Made by a program: the position numbers and the translations under genes. The notes under the pieces were generated by a model. It was not told the DNA's origin. It did not search any database and was given only the letters and a program-made list of their open reading frames with translations. Positions 1 through 11,273 of a DNA stretch of 64,000 nt are shown one piece after another. Positions within the stretch are counted from its first letter, which is position 1. Every line of letters begins with the position of its first letter. The DNA is from Lepidodermella squamata (taxonomy: Eukaryota > Gastrotricha): the NCBI GenBank assembly GCA_047495785.1, contig JBLDXI010000007.1, positions 1,364,001-1,428,000 on the forward strand, read 5' to 3'.

Positions 1-1221
1 GGCCTTGGCTATGGTGGTTACGGCTACGGTTACCCGGGCGTCGTTGGCGTCGGCTACCCAGCTGTCGGTGGTTTCTACGGCCGCAAGCGTCGTGATGTCG
101 ATGACGTGTCCGAACACATCAAGGAGAAGCGCCAGATCGGTCTCGGCTACCCAGGCTACGGCTACGGTGGTTTCGGCTATGGCGGCCTTGGTTACGGCGG
201 TCTCGGCTACGGCGCTGTGAATACTGGTTTTGGATACCCTGCCATCTACGGCCGCAAACGCCGCGATACTGATGACGTCGAATCGCACAAGGACAAGCGC
301 CAGGTTCTGCTCGGCGGTGTTGGCTACCCTGGTTTCGGCTACGGCGGTCTCGGCTACGTTGGTCTTGGCTACGGCTACGGCGCTGTTAACACCGGTTTCG
401 GCTACCCGGCTATCTATGGCCGCAAGCGTCGCGATACCGATGACGTCGAACACCACGAACATGATGAGCATCACAAGGAAAAGCGTCAAATTCTGGGTAT
501 TTATTCCCGATTTTACACGAATTTATTTTTATTTTCAATTATTTCAGCCGGTGGATTTGTTGGTGCTCCAATCGGCTATGGTTACGGCTACCCTGGCTAC
601 GGTGTCGGTCTCGGCTACGGCGCCGTTAACACTGGCTTCGGCTACCCTGCTATCTACGGCCGCAAGCGTCGCGATGCTGAAGACCACGATCCTAAGGAAC
701 ACAAGGAGAAGCGTCAAATCTTGGGTAAGGATTTATTGGAGCTCGAAAATCCTCAAAGATTCTTCAATCTATTTTCTAAATTTCAGCCGGTGGTTTCGTT
801 GGTGCTGCCCCCATTGTCGGAGGTGTCGGCTACGGCTACGGCTATCCTGGCTTCGGTCTCGGCTACGGCGCTGTCAACACCGGTTTTGGCTACCCGGCTA
901 TCTATGGCCGCAAACGCCGCGACACTGAGGACGTCGAACCCCACGATCCCAAGGACCACAAGGAAAAGCGTCAGATCATTGGTAATTTTTATTTCAAAAT
1001 TTATTAAAATAATTTCAAATTTAAATTATTTTAAATTTTAAATTCTAATTTTAATTTTAACAGCCGCTGGATACGCGCCCTTTGTCGGTGCCCCTCTCAT
1101 TGGTGCTGCCCCTATTCTCGGAGCTCCCCTTGTAGGCCCTGCCTTCGTTGGCGGCCCTGTTGTCGGTGGTCCATTCATTGGCGGTTACGGCTACGGCGTC
1201 GGCCCTGGTGTCCTGCTGTAA
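1..1221 (+). CDS. Gly/Tyr-rich repeat polyprotein with dibasic cleavage sites (5' partial)
   Basis: The frame is open from base 1, so the 5' end lies outside the window. Deduced exons are 1-496, 548-724, 787-981 and 1064-1221, with phase-1 introns of 51, 62 and 82 bp ending in CAG; the stop is TAA at 1219. Five repeat units are visible. Each has a GYGYG-rich core, then (in four) AVNTGFGYPAIYG, then RKRRD, an acidic/His spacer and (E/D)KRQ. The last exon is a hydrophobic Gly/Pro/Val-rich tail without dibasic sites. The introns sit at the same place in the repeat, just after KRQ-I-(L/I), so units and introns may have multiplied together. The KR and RKRR sites are typical of proprotein convertase substrates, and the Gly before RKRR could serve as an amide donor. 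This suggests a secreted precursor such as a neuropeptide-like or antimicrobial peptide precursor, or a cuticle-type protein; which one cannot be decided from sequence alone. Confidence 0.75.
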
Positions 1222-1462
1222 ATAATAGCGAAATAATAGCTACTTCAACCGCTGAATATTGTTGACTTGCAGTATAATGATAATTTAAACTATATAATTA
1301 GCTGCTCTGCTTCGAGTTTTATATCATGATTCGTACCTTCACTTGGTTTTATAATTCCTGATTCGGGTCAGTTTGATTCCTTTCTTACAAAGTAGCTCCA
1401 TCAAGATTTGTGAAAACTGTTCGGAATTTAGCAATTTAACACTAATAAACTGCGAACTTTTT

Positions 1463-1790
1463 GCTACGTCTGACTGTTGATACCAGGTTAAGGGGACCCC
1501 TATTTGAAAATTAAATAAAATTACCGAAAAATTCAGAAATTAATTAAAGCTAGCGGAAAGGTGGCTTGTTAATTTTTTGTAAATTATCACAATTTTCCTG
1601 ATTTTCATCAATTTAAAATACTTTGGAAGTATTATCACCGGCTTCGGATCCAGCTACGTACATTTGACTGTTGATACCTGGTTAAGAGGATCTATGAATG
1701 AAAATATTAAAACTTACGAAAAAAATTTCGAAATTAAGCGAAGCTAGTGGAAAGGCAGATTCTTATTTTCTTGTAAATTATGATAATTTC
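1463..1790. repeat. diverged tandem duplication, about 190-bp period
   Basis: Two copies of about 140 bp start at 1463 and 1653. Both contain GACTGTTGATACC, GGTTAAG, an A-rich block, GCTAG(C/T)GGAAAGG and TTGTAAATTAT. The second copy ends at the stop codon of the minus-strand protease at 1789, so the repeat is its 3' flank. The copies are too diverged to be very recent. Confidence 0.6.
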
Positions 1791-3113
1791 AATTATTGCT
1801 GGTAACGTCTTGAATCCAAGCTAAAGTTTCATCATTGATTCTGGCCCCGGCTTGGTAACCAGCAATTTGCCCAGTTCTGTTGTTATACAGTCCGTTGCTC
1901 GTCAGGGCAACTAGAGTCCATTTCCGGCCGACGGTTGGACCAAAAGGTGTGTCTATGATTGCCCAAGCCCCGCCAGAATCGCCCTCCCAAGTGCCACTCG
2001 GCGCACAGACCTCAACGCGGCTGTTGAAATTCGCGTTCTTTCGCTCACAGTATCGATTAGGCATCAAATTCAGCGTTATTTTCTGGAGGTTATTGACGTA
2101 GTTGCCGTACGCATCGTGTCCCCAGCCTGCCATTGTAACCTGTTCGCGCTTGTAGTAGTACCTTGGCACGTTTGCCGACATGCAGATAGGGTTAAGCTGC
2201 TTGGTGTAGTATAACAGCGGGGCTAAACATCAGGAAAGATTTCATAAATTGCCTATCTTCAATCAGAACTAAGCCCAAATGAGCAATCTTCAAAGCTTCC
2301 GTTGCCCGAAAGTTTACAGGTTCAGTTCAGGCTCAAGTTGAATAATTAGATTTTCTAGATTCCAAACCTAAAAATTTTTTGAGGATTCCATGATTAATTT
2401 TCCCATTTCTCAAGGGAAGTTTTTGAATGGGATTTTAAGAAATAAAGAAAATCTGAAAACTGAAACAATTACGGAAGAGCAGGGTTGGAAAAAACCAATT
2501 TTGGTATAGTTTCAGCTGAATTCATGTTACCTAAAATCCCAAATTTTTTCCAAGCTGTGATTCATTGAAATAAGGATGAAGAATTGAACTTACGTATGAT
2601 CGTGACCAATGCCATGTCATAGTCATAAGTTCTCCGGGGATAATCAGGCTGCAGGAAGTATAACAAATCTCTTCCCGGCATCAAACTTCGTATAGCTACG
2701 AAATTCCCCGGATTTATCAGAGTTCCTCCGAAGAACATCGCGAACCTGTGAATAGGATTGAGGTCTTTGAAGCAATGGGCAGCTGTTAGAACCCAATTCC
2801 GATCTATCAACGTAGCTCCGCACCGTCTACTAACGTTTACAGCGGTCGACAGGCGAAAGCCTTCCATGTATACAAAGACTTGAAAAGGGAACTCGCCTGG
2901 AGCTGCGTCTCTTCCATTGATTATTCTCGCAGCTGGGTAATTAGCCAAGAGTCGGTTATTATATCCAATTTTCAAGTTTCCATCGAAACCTCGAGGAGAA
3001 TTGTAATTGTTTAACGAAGCACCGAATCCGCATTCATTAGGATCGAAAGCGTCCAGTAGAGCTTTTCCCGTTTTAGCCAATAAGATGAACAGGATTGCTA
3101 CTTTAAGGGACAT
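1789..3113 (-). CDS. secreted S1-family serine protease (protease A)
   Basis: Two exons on the minus strand, 3113-2594 and 2222-1789, join in phase 1 across a 371-bp intron (GTAAGT...TTTAG), giving 317 residues. There is a signal peptide (about residues 1-18), a short propeptide with a lone Cys in ECGFG, and an activation site R-IING. The catalytic triad is present: His in LTAAHC, Asp in YDYDMAL, Ser in GDSGG. The propeptide Cys probably pairs with the Cys of the PICM motif, as in chymotrypsinogen. The stretch before GDSGG lacks both the Cys191 equivalent and a trypsin-type Asp189, so substrate preference cannot be called trypsin-like. This is the most downstream of six tandem paralogues, and its long intron is unusual, since the others have 48-54 bp. 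It is probably extracellular or digestive. Confidence 0.9.
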
Positions 3114-3160
3114 TTCGCTTTTATACAGGCTTTATGATGAGCAATAAACAGATGGGTGTT

Positions 3161-3180
3161 AATTATTCCTGAAGCATCGC
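3161..3180 (-). promoter_or_regulatory. shared upstream element of protease A
   Basis: On the minus strand the element reads GATGCTTCAGGAATAATTAA and lies 48 nt upstream of the ATG. It matches the element found before the other proteases (core GGAATA(A/G)TT). A TATA-like stretch (TATAAAAG) follows, close to the ATG. Confidence 0.5.
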
Positions 3181-3320
3181 CAGAGCTTAACTGAATGCAG
3201 CCTAAATATCACGACTGGGTGCTGTTTTAATTTTAATTTTAAATTTATAATTTCGAAATTCAATTTGTCTTTCCTTCCATTCTCGAAAAGTTCATTGCCA
3301 AATAAAAAAGTTATAATAAA

Positions 3321-4295
3321 TTATGGATTATTATTGGTTATGTCCAAGATCCAATAAATAATTTCTGCGTTTATCTTCGCCCCGGCTTGGATTTCAGCAG
3401 CCACAACCACTCCTGAATGGTTTCGAAACCATCCGGCGCTAGTCAACGCGGCAAGTGTCCACTTTTGGCCAAAACCTGGACCGAACGGCATGTCAACCAT
3501 AGCCCACGGCCCGCCGGAATCACCCGACCAAGTGCCACTGTACGCGCAGTAATGAACATTCCTAACGAACCTATGGTCCCTTGCCTCGCAATAATAATTC
3601 GGTAACAAGCTGCGAGTTATTTTCTGAAGAATATTGGAACTGTTGCTGGTGTCATCTCGCCTGCCCCAGCCTGTCATCACCACGTCTGGTAAATATAGGT
3701 CGTTCGGGAAAATTGACGGCAAGCAGATGGGCGCAACTAGCTGGCTGTATGGGTCCAAAGGTGCTAAAATAAAAAAAAAATAAAAAAATTAAGGTGGATT
3801 AAATTCTTTTATTTTACGATTAATTTCCACCAATGCTATATCATACGCAAAGGTCCTGAAGGGGTAGAGGGGCTGTAAGAAGTATTGGAGGCCAAGGCCC
3901 GGCCTCATGATGCGAATTTGTTCGAAATTCCCTGGATGATATACAGTACCGCCGAACAACAGCCCAACCGCGTGAATAGGGTTGAGATTGTAAAAGCAGT
4001 GAGCAGCGGTTAGAACCCAGTGCCGATCTATCAAAACGGCTCCACATTGTCTCTTAACAACTTGCAGCTGTTGAGCTTGGAAACCTTCCATGTATAGGAA
4101 GACTTGGTACGGGAACTCGCCCGGCGCGGCGTCCAAACCGTTGATAATCCTCGCTTTTTTGCCATCACTTAATCTGCCTTGAAACCTGCGAGGGAAATTA
4201 TTCAGCGTTGACCCTAATCCGCACTTATATGGATCGTAGGCATCGAGTAAAGCCCCTACGGCCTGAATAAGGAGCAAAAGAATAGCAACACTCAT
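3321..4295 (-). CDS. secreted S1-family serine protease (protease B)
   Basis: Exons 4295-3818 and 3763-3321 join in phase 1 over a 54-bp intron, giving 306 residues. The start at 4295 (MSVAILLLL) gives a clean signal peptide; an in-frame upstream ATG at 4340 would add 15 polar residues and is less likely. Propeptide Cys in KCGLG, activation site R-IING, His in LTAAHC, Asp in FAYDIAL and Ser in GDSGG are all present. It shares two-exon structure, junction position and S1-pocket features with protease A. It is 207 bp from protease A, on the same strand, with its own upstream element. Confidence 0.9.
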
Positions 4296-4340
4296 CTCGA
4301 CTATTTTTAACAGTTGTTGTGAACTCGAGTTACGAACCAT

Positions 4341-4803
4341 TAATTAGAATTTATTATTTGCTATATAAAAAATTTGCTAGAATATCTCTAAACAATTCTA
4401 GCCATATATCTCATGGATTATTCCCAACATTTACATAAGACTCACACTTGGCGTAGGCTTGATAAAATTCAGCCGAATTATCTAGAAACAGCACCTTTTG
4501 TGTATTTTTGAAATCGTAGGTATTTGTTTTGTTCTTGTTTATGCGCATTGTTTAACACACCTCCAATTTATTGAGACTGAGTGATGAGGCAAAAGCCCTC
4601 TTTTCTCTCAGCAGGCCAAAGAATTGACGGTTACCTATTGCAACTCCTATTTAACAATGTCTGTTTCGCCGGCAATCTGCGAGAAATACGAGCTGATTTA
4701 TCGAATAAAGAGACTATTGGACATACGCTTGAGTAATTTTATTCAAAAATCAAAATTCAAATTTCATTCAAAATTTTCAAATTTTCACAACTGAAAAGAG
4801 AGT
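4341..4803. other. spacer between protease B and the M13 gene
   Basis: AT-rich spacer with the protease B promoter at its left end and the M13 3' flank at its right. No further gene, repeat or RNA was recognised. Confidence 0.6.
4415..4430 (-). promoter_or_regulatory. weak copy of the shared protease upstream element
   Basis: The minus strand reads ATGTTGGGAATAATCC, keeping the GGAATAAT core but less of the flanks. It is 120 nt upstream of the chosen ATG; a TATATA-type stretch lies between. Confidence 0.3.
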
Positions 4804-7158
4804 TCAGTACAACAGACACCTGTCGTTGAAGCGCGCCATTTTAGACGAAGCCGAGCAGTTGTAAGCGTTAGCAAACTCTCGACTGTGAGCCAGAGGAGCC
4901 AGAACTCTGATCTTCGGCGGTGAATGTCTATCTTGCAAAATTCGGAAAAATTCTGAATTCGGCTGTTTTGAGCACTGCAATTGCGCATACGATAGGAAAT
5001 ACAGCTTCTTCTCCATATCACTGCGTGGTTCCATTTGGAATAGTTCATACGAAAGAGGGATAGATACCACATCAGCGATATCGTCAGCCATCGTATTCTC
5101 GGGTTTCAAGAACATCCCATTCGCTCGGCCGATCTGCTGATACATTGTAGTGATGCACTGTTTTCGTCTGGCAAGGAAAGGATCTGCCTTGAAAACTGCC
5201 TTCAGCCCAAGATGGTCGAACAAATGAGCCACTTCATGGAAAATGGTCGATGCAGCCGATCCGTGTTGAACTGCTGGTGGGTAACAGGGTTCGAAAATTG
5301 GAGCCATCCAAGCAGCTAGCAACGAAATGATGCGGTTATTCAACACATTTTCGTACATAGCGTTGTAGTGTAACCCAGTTGGGACCATTGATACGTCTCC
5401 ATTGATGTAAAATTTCATCAAAGCGCCCTCCAAGAAACGGCTTGCTGCATAGATGTTCGCCATGTAGGAGGTTCGGGTTATCGTTAAATTTCGATGATAC
5501 GCCTCGATTGCAGTGCGATTGAGTACGAAATCCGGAGGCCAAATGCTGATTGTCAACGAATCTATCAACTTCAGTATCTCTGTTTTAGTTGCCGGGCTGA
5601 ATAGCTCGGATGCCGAAATTTTCTGACGGAAGATACGTTTAGCTCCAACACCGATTTCATTAGCGATTGGAACTGTCTCCTCATCGAAGAAAGCGCGCCT
5701 GAACATTGAAGTCGACGCGAGGGGTAAGAACCTGATCACTTCGTTGATGCAGTGCTCCTGGGATGTCATTCGAGCCATTTCAAAGTACTTCAACAAAGCT
5801 TCGAAGACTAGATAGTTTTGCAGCGCCTGTTGATCAGTCACATTCACCATCATACCATCGATAAGGCCGCAGGTATCCTGAAGAAATCCGCAGAATGAGT
5901 CATTGATGTAGATTGACATGTTGAGCAGATCGAAGTTTCGAGACCGGCCGAAACTGTCTAGTAAGGACGTCCAATTTACGAGAGGGCAACACTTGTCCAA
6001 TTCAGCAGGGGAGGTTACATGGGTTTTGTCATCCTGCCGCGCAGATTTGAAGCGTTCCAACTTCCTTTCAAACAATTCAATGGGAAGTGAACCAGAGCCG
6101 TACGTCAGGGTGAAGGGGGCGTGTAGATTCGATGCCAATGTTTTGATTGCTGATGCAGCTGTTGACCACGTGCGCAGGCTTCCCGGAATAATGGCAACCC
6201 TCACTTTCTCTGAATCATCCATATCACGCCCGCTGATGGCGATAATATTGTCAGTACCATAGTCGAATAGTCGCTCGAATCTGGTTTGGAAGGTTTCTGA
6301 AGATTCGATCGGGCTGTTGAAACCACCCATTGATCGGACTATTTCTTGAAGTACTGGTTTGGTCGCGGACCACCCATCTGCAATGTAGCAGGCGTGAAAG
6401 TAATCCAGAACTTTCTTGTCACTCTCCCAACCAAAATCAACGACTCGAGGGCTTTGAATCAGGCCGTGAAAAGCCTTCACCCACTTATAACTCGCCTCCT
6501 CAGGAACACCGCGGGATACAAGGGCAGCTTCGGCGTAATTTTCATAGTTGCCGCAAGCGTATTCGTAGAAATCATCGCACGGATCGGCTTGATGGTTCAT
6601 GATGGCTGACATCCGGCTGATTCTGTCCGAACATTTGGCAGTTTTGCATGATGCATTCATGTCGGCAAGGTAGATTTCCATGCCGCTAGGGATTCTCGCT
6701 GTCGAGGCTTCTGTCGTCGGTCGAGAAGTAGAGCTTGAGCTCGTTCTTGTCGAGGGCGATGATGGAGACGATGTTGTTGAGGGCTTAGGCGAGCTAGAAC
6801 TCGCAGTGGAAGATGCCGTTGTTCGACGCCGATCAGAGGTAGGGAACCACTCAGGAGAAGTCGAAAGGGGTTCATGTTGACACCTGTTCAAAGAATTGAC
6901 ATTTTCGCCTTTCTTCTGAGACAGCAGCCAAATGCCGACGAACAGAATTAATATTGCTATCAACAAAACTCCAAAAAGCATGCAACAAGAACCTTAATAA
7001 CATATAATAGATAGAAGAATAGATCCAAAATTTCGTATCAAAAACTCACATTTTGTTTTCTTTCTCCTTTGCAGAGAAATCGGAGGTTGGACGCATGGGC
7101 CATCTCCTAGGATGACAGCAACAGAGTTTTCTTGGTTTCGAGCTTTATTCGGAGCCAT
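4804..7158 (-). CDS. M13 (neprilysin-like) membrane metallopeptidase with an altered zinc-ligand motif
   Basis: Exon 1 (7158-7050) encodes a 36-residue basic cytoplasmic tail. Exon 2 (6992-4804) follows a 57-bp intron in phase 1; total 765 residues, the usual M13 length. The order is cytoplasmic tail, a Cys-rich juxtamembrane CSCC, a transmembrane segment at about 40-60, a Ser/Thr-rich stalk, then the M13 ectodomain. The gluzincin helix HEVAH is at about residue 622. The second motif, ENxAD in active family members, reads DDIAD at about 673, so the third zinc ligand Glu is Asp. The usual NAYY substrate motif appears as NAMY, and the C-terminus is CLLY instead of CxxW. Known members cleave extracellular peptides; activity here is uncertain. 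The gene interrupts the protease array on the same strand. Confidence 0.88.
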
Positions 7159-7767
7159 ATATTATCGGAAATGAGTGAACACGAATGTGTGACTCGTCCC
7201 CTCCTTTAGTATGTTTATATTCGGCAGATTTGTGACTCATTTTGTTGACCACCAGGGTTGCATCATTCATTGAGAAACATCAAGCCTTCTCATTGAAAGG
7301 TCGCCACGCGTGATTAGAAATCCCGGAAAAAAATGAGATCGAACCCTCAAGAAAAAAAATGGCGCTATGAGTCACAACTGAGTCACCTCAAAGCTCTTCT
7401 TGCGGACGGTCTCAAGTTAATGCGTTGCCAATTTATGGTCGCTGGATTTGTTCGTTATCCATTAACCAATACTTAAGGCGATCGGATTTGCGAGAAAAAA
7501 ATTGTGGTAGTGGGTGGTGCGTTAACTGCCGCATTAGAATCTTACTTTTTTGATGACACAATTTTCACACTCACACTCATCCACAATCAGAAGATACTTT
7601 ATTGAACCTTCGACGTTCAAGTTACGCAATGTTGCCCTCATCTTGGGCCTTGGGCTGTACAGAATTTTTAGAAAAATAGGGTAAGCAGTTGAAACCTTTC
7701 TCATATCTCTATATCATCAGCTATTATAGAGTAACCTCATATGACTTAATGGGAAACCATTAAAAGT
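7159..7767. other. spacer between the M13 gene and protease C
   Basis: Contains the M13 5' flank and the 3' flank of the protease C pseudogene. No other coding or repeat structure was recognised. Confidence 0.5.
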
Positions 7768-8764
7768 TTAATTGATACTAGTAATATCTCTGATCCAATT
7801 GAAAATCTCATAATTGATTCTAGCTCCAGCTTGGTTTCGACCAAGTCTTATCGGGTTTATACGGAAGGTCGTAGTGCTGATCACCGCAATCAGGGTCCAT
7901 TTTCGACCGACGCTTGGACCAAACGGCATATCTTCGATGGCGTAAGCCCCGCCGGAATCTCCATCAAACGTACCGCTTGTCGCACAGATCTCGATTGCGC
8001 GGTTGAAACTGCGGTCTTTCTTCTCGCAAAAACGGCTGGGCATTAATTGCCGCTTGATTTTTTTGAGGTTGCTTTGAGGGTTGAGAGTTTCGTCAAGACC
8101 CCAACCAGCCATCAGCACCGGCTCACCTTTCCATTCTCTGGTCACGTTTGTTGGCATGCAGATTGGACCAATACGTTTGTTGTAATGCTGCAACGGTCCT
8201 AGAAAAATCAGAAAACTTTTATTTATAATAATGATTATGTCTCCTCACGTATAATTTTGACCAGTGCGATATCATACGTGTATGTCTTCAAGGCATAATC
8301 AGAATTTAGAAAGATAACTTTGTTAAATTCGGGTCTGTCATAAAAGCGGTATTCCAGAAAATTTTCCGGCACAAATGAAGTGCCGCCGAACAAGAGCGCG
8401 AGCCGGTAGATAGGACTGAAATCGTCAAAGCAGTGAATAGCTGTTATGACCCAATGCCGGTCGATGAGAGAAGCTCCGCAGCGTCTCCTCGTATCATTTT
8501 TCACACTGGTATCGAAGCTATATACACTTGATAAGGTAATTCTCCTGGAACTACGTCGGTGCCGTGGAAAATCCTTGCAGCGGGGCGATGTTGATTTTGT
8601 TGCTGAGCTGGATCATGAGCTGGACCCAGGTTGCTCTTGAAACCTCGAGGATTATGTTGACTATTCAATGTTGAACCGAAACCACATTTGATTGGATTGA
8701 AGGCGTCGAGTAGAGCTAACGTCGGCTCAAATAATATCCCTATTCGAATTAAAACTCTATTCGT
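7768..8764 (-). pseudogene. S1 serine protease pseudogene (protease C)
   Basis: The 3' exon (8198-7768) and the splice site (50-bp intron, 8248-8199) are intact and keep GDSGG. The 5' exon is damaged. Where paralogues have the initiator ATG there is ACG (8764-8762), followed by recognisable signal-peptide and propeptide sequence (ALLDAFNPIKCGFG) and activation site RIFHG. A frameshift lies near 8505-8530, between PYQVY and TRRRCG, apparently from a loss of several bases. LTAAHC has become ITAIHC. Closest to protease D by eye. The upstream element survives, so decay looks recent. Confidence 0.8.
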
Positions 8765-8834
8765 AAACCTCCTGCTTTAAAAAGCACAAACAACGCCAAA
8801 GTTCAACTAGACTAGCTCTTTCAGATGGCAAAAA

Positions 8835-8857
8835 TAAACTATTCCTTGCACATCTTC
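8835..8857 (-). promoter_or_regulatory. shared upstream element of protease C
   Basis: The minus strand reads GATGTGCAAGGAATAGTTTA, 71 nt upstream of the position of the lost start codon. It is almost identical to the protease D element. Confidence 0.5.
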
Positions 8858-8939
8858 CACCGGAATAAAATTACTATGCAAGTAAAAATGGGCTTCCTAC
8901 AATTCTCAGTTTTTTATTTGTATCGATGGTATCGAAGAT

Positions 8940-9966
8940 CTAATTATTGCTTGTTACGTCCCTGATCCAATCAAACACTTCATAATTGATCCTAGCTCCA
9001 GCTTGTGTTGTTCCGAGTCTTATCGGGTTTTCGTAATGTGTCGTAGTGCTGATCACAGCAACCAGGGTCCATTTACGGCCCACGTCTGGACCGAACGGAG
9101 TGTCATCTATAGCAAAAGCGCCGCCGGAATCTCCACTATAGAGGCCGCTTGTCGCACAGACCTCAATTGCACGGCTGAATTTGCGATCTTTCGCCTCGCA
9201 GAAAAAGTTGGGCATCAGGTTCCGTGTTATCTTTTTGAGGCTATTCGGTCTGCTTAAGTTCTCGTCCTGTCCCCAGCCGGCCATCACTACCGGCTTGCCA
9301 CTCCACTCTTTTGTCACGTTTGTTGGCATGCAGATTGGACCAATAAGCCTGTTGTAATCCGGCAATGGGGCTAAAAACAAAGTGCCATTGTATAACTTTT
9401 TTGAGAGAAATTATTTTCTTACGGATAATTTTTACTAGTGCAATGTCAAAGGTATGGGATCTCAAGGCATAACGGCGTTGTAAAAAGATAATGCTGCTAT
9501 TATCAGGTCGATCATATTGTCGTTTTTCGATGAAATTGTCTGGCGTGAAGGAAGTGCCGCCGAACCAAAGCTCGAGCCGGTAGATAGGGTTAAGTCTCTT
9601 GAAGCAGTGTGCAGCAGTTAGAACCCAACTCCTATCAATCAGAACAGCCCCGCATCGCCTTCTCCTATCTTTATTTTTCTTGGAATTGAAACCTTTCATC
9701 GTAAGAAAAACTTGGTATGGCAATTCGCCTGGCATTACATCCGCGCCATTGAAAATCCTTGCAGCGGGGCTGTAGTCATATCTAACCGGCGTTGGCTTCA
9801 TGTTGGCGCCCAGGTTTTTCTGGAGACTTCGACGATTGTTTTGGTTATTCAGCGTTGAACCAAAGCCACATTTGGTTGGATTAAATGCGTCGAGTGTAGC
9901 ATCCGTCTTCTCTAATATCATCAAGAGCAGGATTAGGAACCTCATGCCACATGAAGGATTCAACAT
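8940..9966 (-). CDS. secreted S1-family serine protease (protease D)
   Basis: Exons 9966-9423 and 9370-8940 join over a 52-bp intron in phase 1. The ATG at 9966 adds seven residues before MRFLILLLM; the ATG at 9945 gives the more typical signal peptide and 317 residues. Propeptide Cys in KCGFG, activation site R-IFNG, His in LTAAHC, Asp in HTFDIAL and Ser in GDSGG are present. As in its paralogues there is no Cys just before GDSGG and no Asp189 equivalent. Very similar to pseudogene C next door, suggesting a recent tandem duplication. Confidence 0.9.
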
Positions 9967-10014
9967 ATATTCAGAACGTGACCAACTCGTTTTGTTGGGG
10001 ATCAGAGAATCAAT

Positions 10015-10036
10015 ATATTAACTATTCATTGCACAT
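10015..10036 (-). promoter_or_regulatory. shared upstream element of protease D
   Basis: The minus strand reads ATGTGCAATGAATAGTTAA, followed by ATATATT. It is 49 nt from the ATG at 9966 and 70 nt from that at 9945. Confidence 0.5.
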
Positions 10037-10219
10037 AAACATCAAACATAAACACATAATCAAACGAAACATATGTATTGACCTGTATTGATAACTGACG
10101 AACCTTCAGACTTGGTAAAGGAATAATTAATCCCAGATGATTTGGGGAGACTGATCAATGATGTTTAAGCTTTATCTTTTACTACTTCGAAGCTTTCGTA
10201 TTTGAACTTGTCAGTTTTC

Positions 10220-11214
10220 TCAATTATTGTTCGTGATATCTGTGATCCAATTCAACGTTCCACGATTGATCCTGGCCCCGGCCTGCGTTTCCTCAGGCTG
10301 GTTCGTTACTTCGCTGAACATCGTGACACTGGTTATAGCAATAAGTGTCCATTTCCAGTCCAAGCTCTGGCCATATGGCATATCCAGCTTAGCCCACGGG
10401 CCGCCTGAATCGCCCCTCCATGCACCACTTGTCGCACAAACTTCAATATTTCTGCTGAAATTCCTGTCCCTCGCCTCGCAAAATGCATTAGGCATCAACC
10501 GCCGTACTACCATTTTAAGCTTGTCTGGTAAATTGTTATTCTCATCTCGCCCCCAGACAGGCATTACCACAGATTCATCATTCCATTCCCTTAGCAAGTA
10601 AGCAGGCAAATCGGACCAATAAGTGGATCGTACCTTGGCAAGGGGGCTATGGATTGCAAAATAGAATGAAGTTTCGGTATCATTTTAAAGCATTTTAAGA
10701 ATAATTTTGACCAACGCAAGGTCATAGTCATACTTGTTATCTTGTTATTTTCCGGGAATAATAAGGTTGAAAAAGACCAAATTCACACCAACCCTCAACT
10801 CTCGTGTTTCTGCGAAATTATTCGGTGATACCGAGGTACCGCCAAACAGCATCCACAACCCATTCACAGGTTCGAGTTGAGAAATGCAATGTTCAGCTGT
10901 TAGAACCCAATGGCGATCTATGACAACCGCACCGCATCGTATTCTAACTGGTCCACCTCCTAGCGGATGAACGCCTTCGATGAAGATAAGGACGTGAAAC
11001 GGAAATTCCCCGGGATAGGAATCAACGCCATTGATGACTCTGGCAGTGGCGCGGCGATGGTCAATCGGCTGCTGGCAGAGTTGATTTCCAGGCTGCGTGA
11101 AAAATTATTATGGAGCGGTAAAACAAAGCCGCAATTGAATGGGTCGAAGGCATCAATTAAAGCCTCAGCAGCCACTCCAAATGTTAAAACAAGTATGGGA
11201 TACCGCATAGTCAT
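10220..11214 (-). pseudogene. S1 serine protease pseudogene (protease E)
   Basis: Recognisable from a signal peptide (start 11214 or 11208) through the terminal WITDITNNN. Lesions: a frameshift in the propeptide region upstream of RVINGVD; LTAAHC read as LTAEHC; an in-frame TAA near 10745, beside an 8-base tandem duplication (ATAACAAG); loss of the splice donor (CGTAAG of the paralogues is CTTAAA); and a deletion of about four bases at the PIC-M motif near 10605, which shifts frame in exon 2. GDSGG survives. Multiple lesions make this a clear pseudogene. Confidence 0.85.
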
Positions 11215-11254
11215 ACTACTGTTTGAGCTGAATAGACTTGTAACTAGACTGTTA

Positions 11255-11273
11255 AGTTATTCTTGGCACATCA
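11255..11273 (-). promoter_or_regulatory. shared upstream element of protease E
   Basis: The minus strand reads GATGTGCCAAGAATAACTTA, 41 nt before the ATG. It matches the protease C element at 16 of 20 positions by eye, although the gene is dead. Confidence 0.45.

Noticed and set aside
106-1041. Reading the first gene as one 311-residue uninterrupted frame
   Set aside because: The frame runs through AT-rich introns with GT...CAG borders and leaves the repeat pattern; the spliced model restores repeats and a proper C-terminus.
5918-6602. Several 87-114 residue plus-strand frames across the M13 gene
   Set aside because: Antisense shadows of the long M13 exon.
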